The notes below the pieces were generated by a model. The model searched no databases, had not been told where the DNA came from, and worked only from the letters and a program-made list of their open reading frames with translations. The position numbers and the translations under genes were made by a program. 64,000 nt of DNA from Rhodosporidiobolus odoratus (taxonomy: Eukaryota > Basidiomycota > Microbotryomycetes > Sporidiobolales > Sporidiobolaceae): positions 179,962-243,961 of the forward strand of contig JAOANU010000024.1 of NCBI GenBank assembly GCA_034387635.1, in the 5' to 3' direction. Shown piece after piece: positions 42,000-52,288 of this stretch (position 1 is its first letter; each line of letters starts with the position of its first letter).

Positions 42000-42060
42000 G
42001 CAGGGCTGCAGTGAAGCGGCGAAAGGCAGACGAGGACGGCGAGGTGGCAGTGAAGCGGTG
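42000..42060 (+). pseudogene. LINE ORF2 C-terminus, last codons after the gypsy insertion
   Basis: Joining base 29,880 to 42,005 (dropping one TSD copy) continues the frame as MENGRAAVKRRKADEDGEVA and then VKR before a stop at 42,058-42,060. This shows that the gypsy element landed about 20 codons before the LINE stop. The LINE 3' UTR appears to follow, with a 20-C run at 42,124-42,143 and an A-rich end near 42,245-42,260. Confidence 0.72.
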
Positions 42061-42250
42061 AGGTAGTGACAAAGTGGGTTCTTCTGTCCCTCCCTATCTT
42101 TCCTTTCCTTTCGGTTCCCCCCTCCCCCCCCCCCCCCCCCCCCTTTTGTTCTGTTGTCGTGCTTGCCTTTTTTTTCCCGCTACCTCCTCCCCTCTCTCTT
42201 GTAGTCTACATGGGCCAAGGGCCCAATACAGACTCCAGATTTGGAATAAA

Positions 42251-42656
42251 CAAACAACGAACATCCTCTGCTAACAACTTTACAGAACTGACTTCCCCTA
42301 TGACAGCCATGGCCTTCTCATTTCCTCATTGGATGCCAGGAAGCTAGTCTGGCTCAAGATGCTTGGAGAGCAGGAGTCTGTGCAGTATTGTGCATGAGAG
42401 ATTGAGTCAAATCACCAAGCTCAACTGTTCTCACCACCACTCAAAACTGAGTATTCCCACTTTTGCATGCTACACCCTTGCGCACACTGGGATGATGCCA
42501 AGTCATGACAAGATGCATGTCCATCAGATTGCAAGTTCTGGGGGGGCAAGACAGGAGACCAATAGAAGGAATGATTTACAAAAAGAGGGAGGGGGGTTGC
42601 CTGAAAGTCCCCCCAACTCAGGCAGATGGCCTCTGTGGCAAAAGAAAGGATTGCTT
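42251..42656. other. Gene desert, outer left flank
   Basis: About 400 bp of lower-GC, stop-rich sequence between the LINE 3' end and tRNA-Thr(CGT). Nothing identifiable. Confidence 0.5.
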
Positions 42657-42765
42657 GCCCCCAGGGTGGATCGAACACTCGACCTCGGCATACCTAGGTC
42701 AAGAACACACGCGCGCGCGCGTCTTGATGTACGAGTGCCGCGCTCTGCCACTGAGCTATAAGGGC
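42657..42765 (-). tRNA. tRNA-Thr(CGU): tRNA-Thr(CGT) with 38-nt intron
   Basis: On the minus strand the acceptor GCCCTTA pairs with TGGGGGC. The D arm is GCTCAGTGGCAGAGC. The anticodon stem CGGCA/TGCCG brackets CTCGTA + intron + A, giving anticodon CGT. T arm GAGTG-TTCGATC-CACCC has one A-C mismatch. The intron contains a CG-alternating run and a CAAGA/TCTTG hairpin, and includes ACG able to pair with the anticodon. A TTTCTTTT terminator follows the 3' end. Confidence 0.9.
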
Positions 42766-42885
42766 TAGCTGTGCCACCTGGACCGCAGTATTACGTATAA
42801 GTACGTTTAACGTGTAGGATGGACAGGGCCCGCCCTGGCCTATTGCAGGGGCCCGTAGAAGCAGATACTCTGGGTGAGACCATCT

Positions 42886-43457
42886 TAAAGAATGCATCCG
42901 ACAAGAGTCGAGGAACTTCGGGGTCGGGTGCCGGTCTCCGATACGGTTTGGGGATTGGAGAGCCGACCCCGACATGGATGCCAAAATGGAGAGCTGGTTT
43001 CCCGACTTCTCCCCGAACTGCCATACGCATTCTCTGCTGTGTGGGTGTTGTGCAAGTAGATAATGGGTTTTTGTGACCCTCCCAGCAACCTCTGGCCAGT
43101 CTGAGAGTGCGTCTACGGACCCGCAAGCGACTCCGCGGACAGCAAAGGGACCGCAGATGACCTTCTTAGGTAGTTCTTTTTTAGGTTAACGTCTTTTCTC
43201 TCTTCTGTAGCTGTTCTTGGGTCTCTTGCAGATGATGGCTTCCTTCACCTCCCCGCTTTGCTGCTCACGTTGATTTTCTGGGAGCAGAAAGACACTGTTT
43301 CACCTTTTTCCCAATTTTGCCAACATGTCGGGCCGAGCACTGACACTTCCGGGAATCGGGAGCCCGCTCCCCGACCTTTCCCCGACCGACAGATCAGCCC
43401 CCGGAAAGCCTGACATCCCGAGTCGTCGGCGGTCCGGGAGTCGGTGAGCATTCTCTA
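42886..43457. mobile_element. Non-autonomous hAT element, 572 bp
   Basis: The ends TAAAGAATGC and GCATTCTCTA match the TIRs of the hAT at 7,986-9,228, and both subterminal regions (about 140 and 300 bp, CCCCGA-rich) match it in inverted orientation. The transposase region is deleted. Flanks GACCATCT and GACTGTCT agree at six of eight positions, a decayed TSD. Confidence 0.8.
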
Positions 43458-43980
43458 GACTGTCTGGTTAGTCCCAACAGCATGTGGGCTTTATTGAACC
43501 CCTACAAGCACAACTGTCATTGTCTATGTCCCTTCTTCTTCAACGGATGAGGCAGGGTTGCTTCTGTGGGGCAACCTACCAGCTCGACTGCACGTGGTCA
43601 GGCGGTCCAGCACTGGCAGGTGATGCTGGGCAAAGCTAGAAGAAGTCTATAGTCCTTGCTCAAGCAGTGTTGACATCCTGTCCAGGAGGGAGGAATAGAA
43701 AACCCAGAAAAGAGCAAAGAAGAGCCGGCAGAGAGGGATCAAAGGGGACATCTCAAGCTTTGGACATGCTTGTGTGGTAGCAGCTCAAGCGGTGAACCTT
43801 GCCTGAGCTGATACACTGTGTCTTCATGCTTGTCCCTTCCCCCTGTGTACCAGGCACAACCAGCCACAGAAATGGCAAGCACTGCCGTTTCCTCCTGTCT
43901 GACATCCAGTCTCTGCTTCTCTGATGCAAGGTTGTGTCCTGCAGAATATCTCTGGCATTGTCCCCCCTTGCAGAAAGGGA

Positions 43981-44006
43981 GGGGGGGGGGGGGGGGGGGG
44001 GGGGGG
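43981..44006. repeat. 26-nt G homopolymer in left arm
   Basis: Uninterrupted G run; the mirror position in the right arm is a longer C run (63,169-63,203). A second short G run lies near 44,125-44,134. Confidence 0.95.
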
Positions 44007-44909
44007 AAGAACTCTGGGGCACTAAAAGGCCATGCTGTGATCTTGCTGATACTCTCGTCATATAGTGCTAGTGAGTCATGCTTGCTAGACTTGTGTGGAA
44101 CAGCAGACTGCCTGAACTTGTTGTGGGGGGGGGGGAACTTGAACTATGCGGTACGGCAAAGAGTGGCTGTTTTCTGAGCTGGTCTCTGCTGTTTGAGGCT
44201 GAATAAGCTGTCAGAGCAAGTTTTGGGCAGACTGACAGCTCTAGAGCCAGCAGACTGGGGAGGTGGGGAAACCCAGGAAAGTTCAGCAAGCCACTTTCTT
44301 GGTTGCAAGTCACAGTGGATGGCACTAGCTGTCTGGCATCCCAGGACTTGTGCAGCCGTGTATGGGGGAGAGTCTACACCCAATGGAGTAAGCTGCAGAC
44401 CTTTGGCCCTCCCCCTTCACAGGTGCAGAGAGGTGGTTGGACTGGTTGGTTGATTGGTTAATTGAGTGATTCATCTGGATAGCTTTTAAGCTAAACCAAA
44501 TCAGTGTCAGGCCTACAGAACTTGTATGTTGATTGGACACCTCGGAGACATCTTGGAAGACAGGAGCATAAGCTGACGACAACCTCGATCACTGTCAGCT
44601 TAACATGGAGAATGGTAGTGTATGCAAGGCTTCTCAGGCAGTACAGACGTCCAAAGCAGCTTGGACTGAGCTCACCTTCTGCGTGTCTCTGGTAGCAGCA
44701 GGAAAAGTGCGACCTACAATGGTGGCCATCAATGAGACTGACGTCTTGTAATCAGAGCAGGTGCAATTGCATAGGCAGGTCATGTCCAAGGGCAGGAGGA
44801 TAGCACCCTAAATGTACCGTTGCCGGATCAGTTTGGCGTCCATAGCTGCTATATAGCATGTACGCAGCGGACTGCGAAAGTCATGCCCACTGTGGGCAAA
44901 AGAAGAACC

Positions 44910-45009
44910 GACCAGAGCAGGATTTGAACCTACGCAGGCATAGCCTATGAGATAAAGAGGCCTGAACAGGCATTCTAGTCTCACTCCTTAACCGCTCGGA
45001 CATCTGGCC
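44910..45009 (-). tRNA. tRNA-Ser(AGU-box: AGA): tRNA-Ser(AGA) with 19-nt intron, left arm
   Basis: On the minus strand GGCCAGA pairs with TCTGGTC. D arm TCCGAGCGGTTAAGGA; anticodon stem TGAGA/TCTCA around CTAGAA + intron + A, giving AGA. Long variable arm AGGC-TAT-GCCT marks a class II tRNA. T arm GTAGG-TTCAAAT-CCTGC. A TTTT terminator follows within 15 bases. Confidence 0.93.
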
Positions 45010-45703
45010 AGTGTGCTAAATTCTTGCGCTTCAGTATCTATATATAACTGCATATCGTTAAAAAGCCTAAGGACCAACTTCGGTCTTTCTCAACTCTTTT
45101 CTACAGCAGGAGGCAAGACGCACCACTGCAACCAGAGAGCAGCTAGAGAGAGAGAGCAGCCAGATTATCCCAAAGCTTGCTATAGCAAAACGGGACACCA
45201 GCCTACAGGTGGGGAAGCTGGCCAGTCAGAAGATAGGGTCAGAGTGGAAGAAAAAAAGGGGAACAACAGCTACACAACAGGGCATAATAGCCATGATTGC
45301 GTTTTTAATGGGTTCATGCTTAGGTGTACTGGTTGACATCATGTCCCATGGTGCACAATCCCGGCAACCGGCACAGAAACCGGGCTCCCGTGCCAATCGC
45401 CCAACGTCAGGGAGACTACCAGTATGTTTCCCAGTATTGGGACTGACAGTACTGAGTCGCTCAGGTCAAGTCCCTATGAGAAGCAAGCACCTCAGCACCC
45501 AGTGTGTCCTCAAAGAAGAAGGGAATCCACGGTATATACGGATGTACCTTCTGATAGACACCCCTGCCGGGGCATTGTCACCAAGGTCTTCCCACTTTGG
45601 GGTCTGCTTGATGCTCCTGCATTATAGCATGCATGGAGTCCACCCCACCATGTGCAGGACGGGCTAAGCAGCGTGATGTATAAGGAGAAAGTATGGGCAG
45701 CAG

Positions 45704-45829
45704 TAAGCTCGACACAAGCTCCTCCTGATGAGCATTACCTTTGATTGCAAAAAAAACCCCCAAGTGAGCGTCAGTGAAGGAGGAGCTTATCGCAAACCCC
45801 CGGATTCTGCGTGCGTGAGGGGGGGTGAT
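45704..45829. repeat. Hairpin-forming short repeat A, left arm
   Basis: About 126 bp starting TAAGCTCGACA. It contains inverted AAGCTCCTCC and GGAGGAGCTT about 60 bp apart, then AAACCCCCGGATT and a G-rich end. A diverged copy (about 80% by eye) lies inverted at 46,412-46,531. Confidence 0.7.
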
Positions 45830-46411
45830 CTTCACGACTTTATTTTGCTCCTTCCGCTCTCACAGCTTGCTTAGAAGGAAAACGGTTTGTTGTAGCGACT
45901 CTTCCATGTGGAACAGCTACTGCCACCTCCAATCTTGAACCTCCAGAAGGGCTACAGCAAGATCAGAAGTGCAAAGTCAGTGGCGGGCAGCCCCCTTCTC
46001 CTCACCTGTCAGCGCTTTTGCATCAGAGCTTTCGGGCTCCAGAGCCTCTCAGAACTATCTGTGACAGATTGCAAGACGTGCAGCTCCACCAGAGCTCAGT
46101 GTTGAACTAGCCAAAAATGTACGTTGTCAGTCATCAGCAGTGGGTGGCAGAGGGGCTTACGCGTGACACTGAGTGTGTCAAGGGGCTCGAGAGAGTACAC
46201 AACAAGCCCTGGTACGTGCTCAGAGCGACATGTGGCCTTGGAAAGCAGCTGGAGGGGAACCGGACAAGAAAAAGGCCATTGTCTCAGGCTCCTTACACTT
46301 GTTGTACGCCCTTGCTGAGCCTCCTAGACGTACCCAGGTACTGTCTGAACAGATACAGCCAATTTATAGCTCAAAAGGCGGCAAATGACAAGTGTATGCG
46401 TGCGTGGAGAA

Positions 46412-46531
46412 ATCACCCCCCTCGGCACGCGGAATCCGGGGGTTTCCGACAAGCTCCTCCTACGCTGGCACTCACTTGGGGTTTTTTATTTGTGGTCGAA
46501 TGCTGATTGGGAGGAGCTTATGTCGAGCTTA
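46412..46531. repeat. Hairpin-forming short repeat B, left arm
   Basis: Inverted, diverged copy of repeat A, with the same AAGCTCCTCC/GGAGGAGCTT pair and CCGGGGGTTT block. Confidence 0.7.
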
Positions 46532-46892
46532 GGGCAGCAGCATTTCGATAAGCAATGTGGAGCCTAGTTATTTGTGTCAACTGCTGCTGCAGTGTACCCT
46601 TTAAGCAATGTACAGACTCTGCTGCACAGGGCCTACACATGTGTGCACACTCTGCTGACTGGAGAAAGCCAGTGTACACCATGTGCATCTGGCTTTTGTG
46701 TATGAATGTGAGCCCATTGCATTTCATCGATGTTATGGGTGCCTTTGGCTTTTCTAGGCTTTGAGCGCTTTGATTCCATCTGTGCACATTTTGTTGGACG
46801 AGCTCGCAGGTCAGCAGAAAACTAGACACGAGGCAAGACGCGCAGGATAGTTGTAGCTTTATATACAGCACTGTATAAATTCTAGCATATCT

Positions 46893-46985
46893 GCCCCTAT
46901 GGCTCAGTGGTAGAGCGTTCGCCTAGTAAGCAGCTTAGGCTCTTATTGGAAGCGAAAGGTCCATAGTTCGATCCTGTGTGGGGGC
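46893..46985 (+). tRNA. tRNA-Thr(AGU): tRNA-Thr(AGT) with 22-nt intron, left arm
   Basis: GCCCCTA pairs with TGGGGGC. D arm GCTCAGTGGTAGAGC; anticodon stem TTCGC/GCGAA around CTAGTA + intron + A, giving AGT. T arm CATAG-TTCGATC-CTGTG. TTTTTT terminator at about 46,991. Confidence 0.94.
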
Positions 46986-47217
46986 ACTTCCTTTTTTCTG
47001 CCTGCTTCTCCTTTTTGTGGTCAATTGCGGATCAGCTCACCAACTGCCCAACCAAGCAAGTGCTGACAGAAAAATTGACAGTAAGCTATAGGAACCCTTC
47101 TCAAGGGTAGGTTTGGACATCCCAGCAGGACCTGGGCAGTCCACTCTCACGCGGGTCTGAATTATGGACAGGCAAAAGGATGGGCAATCCTGAGGCTTTG
47201 CAGAGCTGGCCAAAAGT

Positions 47218-47299
47218 GATCGCACCCAGGCTTGAACTGAGGACCTTATCCGTACATGAGATGTTAAGGATACGTGATGACCAACTACACCATGCAACC
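47218..47299 (-). tRNA. tRNA-Val(AAC): tRNA-Val(AAC) with 9-nt intron, left arm
   Basis: On the minus strand GGTTGCA pairs with TGCGATC. D arm GTGTAGTTGGTCATCAC; anticodon stem TATCC/GGATA around TTAACA + 9 nt + C, giving AAC. T arm CTCAG-TTCAAGC-CTGGG. TTTT follows the 3' end. Confidence 0.93.
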
Positions 47300-47336
47300 G
47301 TTATATACGTGATGACCAACTACACCATGCAACCGT
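47300..47336 (-). repeat. Tandem duplicate of tRNA-Val 5' half, left arm
   Basis: Directly upstream of tRNA-Val the block from GGTTGCATGG through ATCACGTAT is repeated once, giving an extra A-box-containing 5' half without a 3' half. Confidence 0.85.
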
Positions 47337-48852
47337 TATATGCTGTAGAGGGAGCTTGTAGTCTATATGACGTGCTGTTTTTTATTTCTAGAAGATTTCT
47401 ACAAAATCTAGGCAAACTCTGCACATATCCAATCGCAGTCCAAGTGCACATGGCCGCCCTCCAGGTGTCCTCTCTCATAGCCAATACAAGCCCTCGTCAC
47501 ACAATGCAAGGAATTCGCAGACCAGAAGCTACCAGAGAATGTTTATATATCCTCCCTTGCGCTGCTTCTAGTGAGCTGACAAGGAGTGACCTTCCCCATC
47601 AGCACTACAGTCCGCACATTTCTGGACAAGTGCATTTCAGCAGAGGCCTCGTTGCACCATGCTGTTCAAAGGAGCTTAGTGGGCAAGTATACATGGGAAC
47701 TTGCCCTCTGCTGCATAAAGTGTCTTGCTTGTACTGACATCAAGTTTTTAAGCAAGCTCAGACATCATCAGGATGGACAACTAGACTAACCTTGACATCC
47801 AGAGGGCCACGTTGAACCTTCCCAGACTGCTTCGGTACCATACACAGGGGAGACTCAGCACCTGCATTTTGTTGGTTTTTGCTGTATCCTGTAATTGCAG
47901 AGTAGCTATTGTCAGGTTAGCCATTGGGAGCAAATTGAGGTGCACAGGCATTTGTCAGGTTTTCCCCGGCGCATTGTCAGAACGCAATGTATGGTCCCAT
48001 TGCAACTTTCCCAAAGCAGATGTGCCCTCTTGACCAAAGATACACCGACCCAGCAAGCTGACTGCTGAGGGGCTCTGAATATCCATAGATTCTGAACAGC
48101 TGTTGTGCGCAATTTTGTGAAGTGCAAAGTCCCTGCAGACTGGGGTCTGGTGGCTCAAACGTGTATGTGTACATTCAAGCCTGACAAGCTTTGTGGGCTT
48201 TGATTTGTGGGTGAGTGGCTTCAGCCTTTTGCAGGTGGGGTGTGCATCTGAGGCCACAAAGGGTGTCCACTCCATCAAGGTCTTGCTCTGCCAGGTCTTT
48301 CCCACCCTGACTTTCATACCCCTTGCTGATACTGCAATTCTGACTATGTCATTCAGACCTACAATTCAGTGGCCCCACACTTGGTGAATGGTGCAAAAAC
48401 TCTGCTGTTTGAGCCCGACAGCACACCAGCCTCCACTATCCCCTGTGTCATAGTACAGACCATGTCAGCGGAATGAACTACCTTGCCCAGCTTGTCACCA
48501 GCTGCTCCCAGGGCACAGTACATCAACTCACTGTACCAGAAACACCCTGGCTGACAGAGCGTGATCAAGTCTGACAGGATAATGCTGCTAGCTACTGTTC
48601 TGCTCAGCTTGTGGATAGTTTGGTTCCCCTCTCCGCGTGCATTGCAAGTGAGTAATTGAGACAAAAAGAAGCAGAGGCAGTCAGCAAAGTGGAGACACAT
48701 GGGCAGATGATCACAGAGCAGGCTTTGTTTTTCTCTCCTCTGACAGGCTGATTGCGTTGAATGTACCAGCTATTGGTTGTTCTGTGTTCTGTATCTGCCC
48801 ATGAGATAGCCTGACCAAGATTGGTCATGTGATAACACCGAGACTGGTGCTC

Positions 48853-49026
48853 CAGTAGAATCTCTGTATCAGGGAACTATACATGAGGAACAATTAAGTA
48901 CACGGAAACAGATGCTGGGGACCATGTCCACTTCTTATAGGATATCCATTTATGTTCAAGGAACGATTGCTTACAAGGAAAACCCAGAGTGACTCCTGTG
49001 AGTTTCCCTGTAACGAGTTTTTACTG
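48853..49026. mobile_element. Degenerate pogo/Tc1-like MITE (tentative)
   Basis: The left end CAGTAGAATCTCTGTATCAG and the reverse complement of the right end CAGTAAAAACTCGTTACAGG are similar to each other and to fungal pogo-type termini. The flanking TA is not intact. It sits at the left edge of the unique core. Confidence 0.4.
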
Positions 49027-51866
49027 TGAAGGAACACAACATCAGGTTGCGGCTACTTCCACATGTTTGCCTCTCCCAGCCTGACTTCAGAGCCCAGATG
49101 TGGCCAAATACAATCACAGTTGTATTTTGCTGCAGACTTAGCATTGTTAAATCAGACCTCCGGTCCCCCAGTGCCCATCAGATCTGCACATGTCACAGGC
49201 TCCTGAGCAGCAATAAGGCTACAAACAGCCCACAGGCACTTCACAGCTGCACCACCAGCTAGAGTATGCTTCCCCATCCCCTTTGGTCCCGTCGGACGGC
49301 GACATCAGGGCAGAAACCCTCGTTTTGACCAACTAAATCTCATCGGGGACCGGGACTCCGTCATCCCCGTCAAAATGGGGAAGGCGGGGTCGAGACAGGA
49401 GAAAAAGGTGAAATGCAGGGTGCAATTGCCCCACTGTGATCCTACCTCCAGACAAGACAAGCAGGACGGAACGAAGGGCTTGAGAGACGCAGTAGAGGGT
49501 GTACAGCCTGCAACCAGTGGGACACTACAAGCAGTGTGCACAGTTTTCTCTTGATTGAGAAAGTCAAGTTACCGGCTTGCCTTTGGCTTGCATGTGGGCT
49601 CTGGTTAACCTCCAAGCTGAATAGCAGGCTCCAATTGTACTAAACAGGATATATCACAGTCTGGGGATGTGCTGGAGATACGTGTGCGTCTCTAGAAGCT
49701 GCAGACACCTCTTTCGACCTCAGGGGTTCAACGTGCCCCTTCCGGTCATTCAGCAATTCTCTACGGGGTAAGCTGGAGGGACTGGGCCCCGGTGATCCTG
49801 TCTAACCGGGGCAATAGGTGCCTGTTCCATTTGGGCACAGTTGACCGGGAAGGCAATCTCTACCACCAGCTTGGACATGCTGCTTGTCATGGAGGAGTAC
49901 CTGTATATGTTGTCCACTATCAAACATATAACCTTGTCCGATGCACTATTGCCTCATAGCAGTGCTTTTTGCCTTGCGCTGTGGAACTGAGGTGAGAGAC
50001 TGCAAAGTTGCGTCACATAGAGCAACCTCTGTAACAGCGAGCCTTCTTACAGAGGTGCTGTACTGCACACCGCTGTTCAGTGTGCTTCTTTGAGGACTTC
50101 ACTCATCTTGTTGGAGCATCTGAAGGGTAGTAGCAAGCTTGGAAAGCACTACATAATTGTATGTTCTGCGTGATCAGGATTGCATTCCAATTAGTCTGGC
50201 ACGGAACGGGGATCAGTAATGTGACTGCCTTCTAGCGGGCATCTTGTGCCCAACAATCCCAGATCAGGCTGCGCTCTGCACCCCGGGCCCAATGTAAGGC
50301 CTCAGTTTCAGCAGCCTACGCCAGCTGGCACCTGCCACTGGAATGAACCCTACTCAGCATCTGCCTGGCACCATGTCGACAAAAGAGCCCTGCCAATGCA
50401 CAATAGCTGACAGAGATGTGCAGCGTGCTATCTTTTGAGATGCACTAGCAGTGCTGACAGCAAGTCATTGGGGCAGCGCAGTCAAGTCTCCTGCTTGAAG
50501 CGTCCGCAGGTGCAGGCCCATGCAGCAGCCACTTTGATGTTCCTGAACACGATGCTGCACCCTTTTTACAGCTTCCATTTCATCCTCTACTGTGAAGAGT
50601 GAGGTACAGAAAGTTGAAGCCCAGGCAATCAAACACCCTTCAGACCACCTGTTCACCACCCCCATGTGTGAGGACTCAGTGACTAGACAAGCATGCAGCT
50701 TCATCTACATGGAAGGCGAATCTCTCCGCCAACACTGAGCGACAGCTAAGGAGAACCGAGATGTATTGCTGGTTCAATCCGTCAGCAAATGCGTAAGGAG
50801 CGAACCAGAAGCTCTGCTCCATTCCCAGCTCCATCACTAAACTTCACTTCTTCCGTTCCCCCTATCTGCATTCCTCCGCGGCTAAGGCCTCCAGCCTTAC
50901 ACTACATTGCACACTGCAACACACAAAACCTTGCAGCCCCGGTTGGTTCTGCCCTTGTAGACACCTCCGAACATACCCATGCATGGCTATACAGGAACAA
51001 CTGTTCAGTTGCCCACTCGCCAGACAAGTGACTGGACAGACCATGAGCTGGACCTTAACTGCTGGAACCAGCAACTTTGAGCCGAAGCGAGGCCGCGGTG
51101 ACAGCGATAGATGCGCGAGGAAGGGGTACTGTAGCTAGGAGTGCTCTCGTAGCGAAGGTAACAGTGACGAGACCCTCGTTGCGAAAGCTGAAGCTAAAAG
51201 AAGAGAACACAATTCTACAGATATCGCTCTCCACATGTTGACTGAACGTCTACCCGCCGTTGTCCTTTGCCGTCGATGTCGGGAAGGGCTGCAATAAAGG
51301 GAAAGAGGCAGCAACTAACAGGAGAGCCAGAGAAGTATAGAATTGGACTCAGCTCGAAAGGTAGGGAATCCTAGCATTGACCCTATAGTGTGAGCCATCT
51401 AGTCACCCACCCATGCTCCAGCTTAGATCAGCCCATGCTGGTCACTTTTGTTGTCTTGTTGTTGATTTGATCGTGAATTGAGCCAGAAGATCCGGAAAAC
51501 CCCCGAGAAACTGAGATTGGCACGTGCAGTGTGAGCAAACACAATCAAAACTAGTCATTACAGAATGTCTGTTGTAATGCCCAATTTGGGTGATATACTT
51601 ACACTTGCTTACACACTGTCTATCTTGACACTGAACAAGCTTGAGGGGTGGAAAAAATTTGCACTGCCATGTCCACGACATTTTCTGATTACCTTGTCCA
51701 GGCTATGTCCACCAGATTTGAACTGGTCAACCTTCTCCTTCAAGATTGAAACGGTGGGACATTGTGGGAACGGCAAGTGGCAGAGGGGTGGCCGGCTAGA
51801 CAGCTCACACCGTAGAGCCATGTCAGTTGCAATTATGGATACATTAAAATGCTTGGCCAGTACCGC

Positions 51867-51958
51867 GGTGTTTTGGCCGAGCGGTCTAAGGCGCTAGCTT
51901 AAGGCTCTTATGGAGTTCGCTAGTCCGAAAGGGCGTGAGTTCGAATCTCACAGACATC
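51867..51958 (+). tRNA. tRNA-Leu(AAG): tRNA-Leu(AAG) with 13-nt intron
   Basis: GGTGTTT pairs with AGACATC. D arm GCCGAGCGGTCTAAGGC; anticodon stem CTAGC/GCTAG around TTAAGG + intron + C, giving AAG. Class II variable arm TCCGAAAGGGC; T arm GTGAG-TTCGAAT-CTCAC. Terminator TTTT at about 51,965. Confidence 0.93.
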
Positions 51959-52206
51959 ATTACTCTTTTGCTGCTGCACCGCACAAGCCATCAGTACAAG
52001 GCAGATACTTTTCGTGTAGAGTGGTCAGGCAGCCTGCTTGAACAGGGATTGTGTTATGACATGGTGCGGGCAATAAATGCCCTGCTAAGAGCAAATATCT
52101 GTGCTCCCTACACTACTCGAGATACTACTTGGGGGGAGGGGGGGAGTGTGTACGCAACTGACACGGAACAAAAGCAAGGACGTGGACATGTGGCAAAAAA
52201 AAAAGG

Positions 52207-52288
52207 GGCCTAACCGGGGTTTGAACCCGGGACCTCCTCCAATCAGCTCGCGCCCTAAGAAGGAATCATACCACTAGACCATCAGGCC
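52207..52288 (-). tRNA. tRNA-Pro(AGG): tRNA-Pro(AGG) with 11-nt intron
   Basis: On the minus strand GGCCTGA pairs with TTAGGCC. D arm GTCTAGTGGTATGAT; anticodon stem CCTTC/GGAGG around TTAGGG + intron + T, giving AGG. T arm CCGGG-TTCAAAC-CCCGG is perfect. A run of ten or more T follows. Confidence 0.92.

Larger units (their letters stand above)
43688..48727. repeat. Large inverted repeat, left arm (tRNA-bearing)
   Basis: About 5.0 kb that reappears as its reverse complement at 54,840-63,500. Paired positions sum to about 107,171 in the outer part and 103,567 in the inner part; the step is a 3.6-kb block present only in the right arm. Identity is high but not perfect, with scattered transitions and homopolymer-length changes. 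It carries tRNA-Ser(AGA) minus, tRNA-Thr(AGT) plus, tRNA-Val(AAC) minus and two hairpin repeats. No credible protein gene. Confidence 0.95.

Noticed and set aside
46117..46506. 129-codon ORF mirrored at 60,665-61,054, and similar paired ORFs in both arms
   Set aside because: Their conservation is explained by the inverted repeat itself. They have no domains, overlap in several frames, and one crosses a hairpin repeat.
47180..47737. 185-codon ORF over tRNA-Val
   Set aside because: Runs antisense through the tRNA gene and its duplicated half; no protein features.
49290..49420. Third hAT copy (GGGACCGGG and AAAAAGGTGAAA motifs)
   Set aside because: Only short motif similarity to the other two elements and no terminal repeats or TSD.
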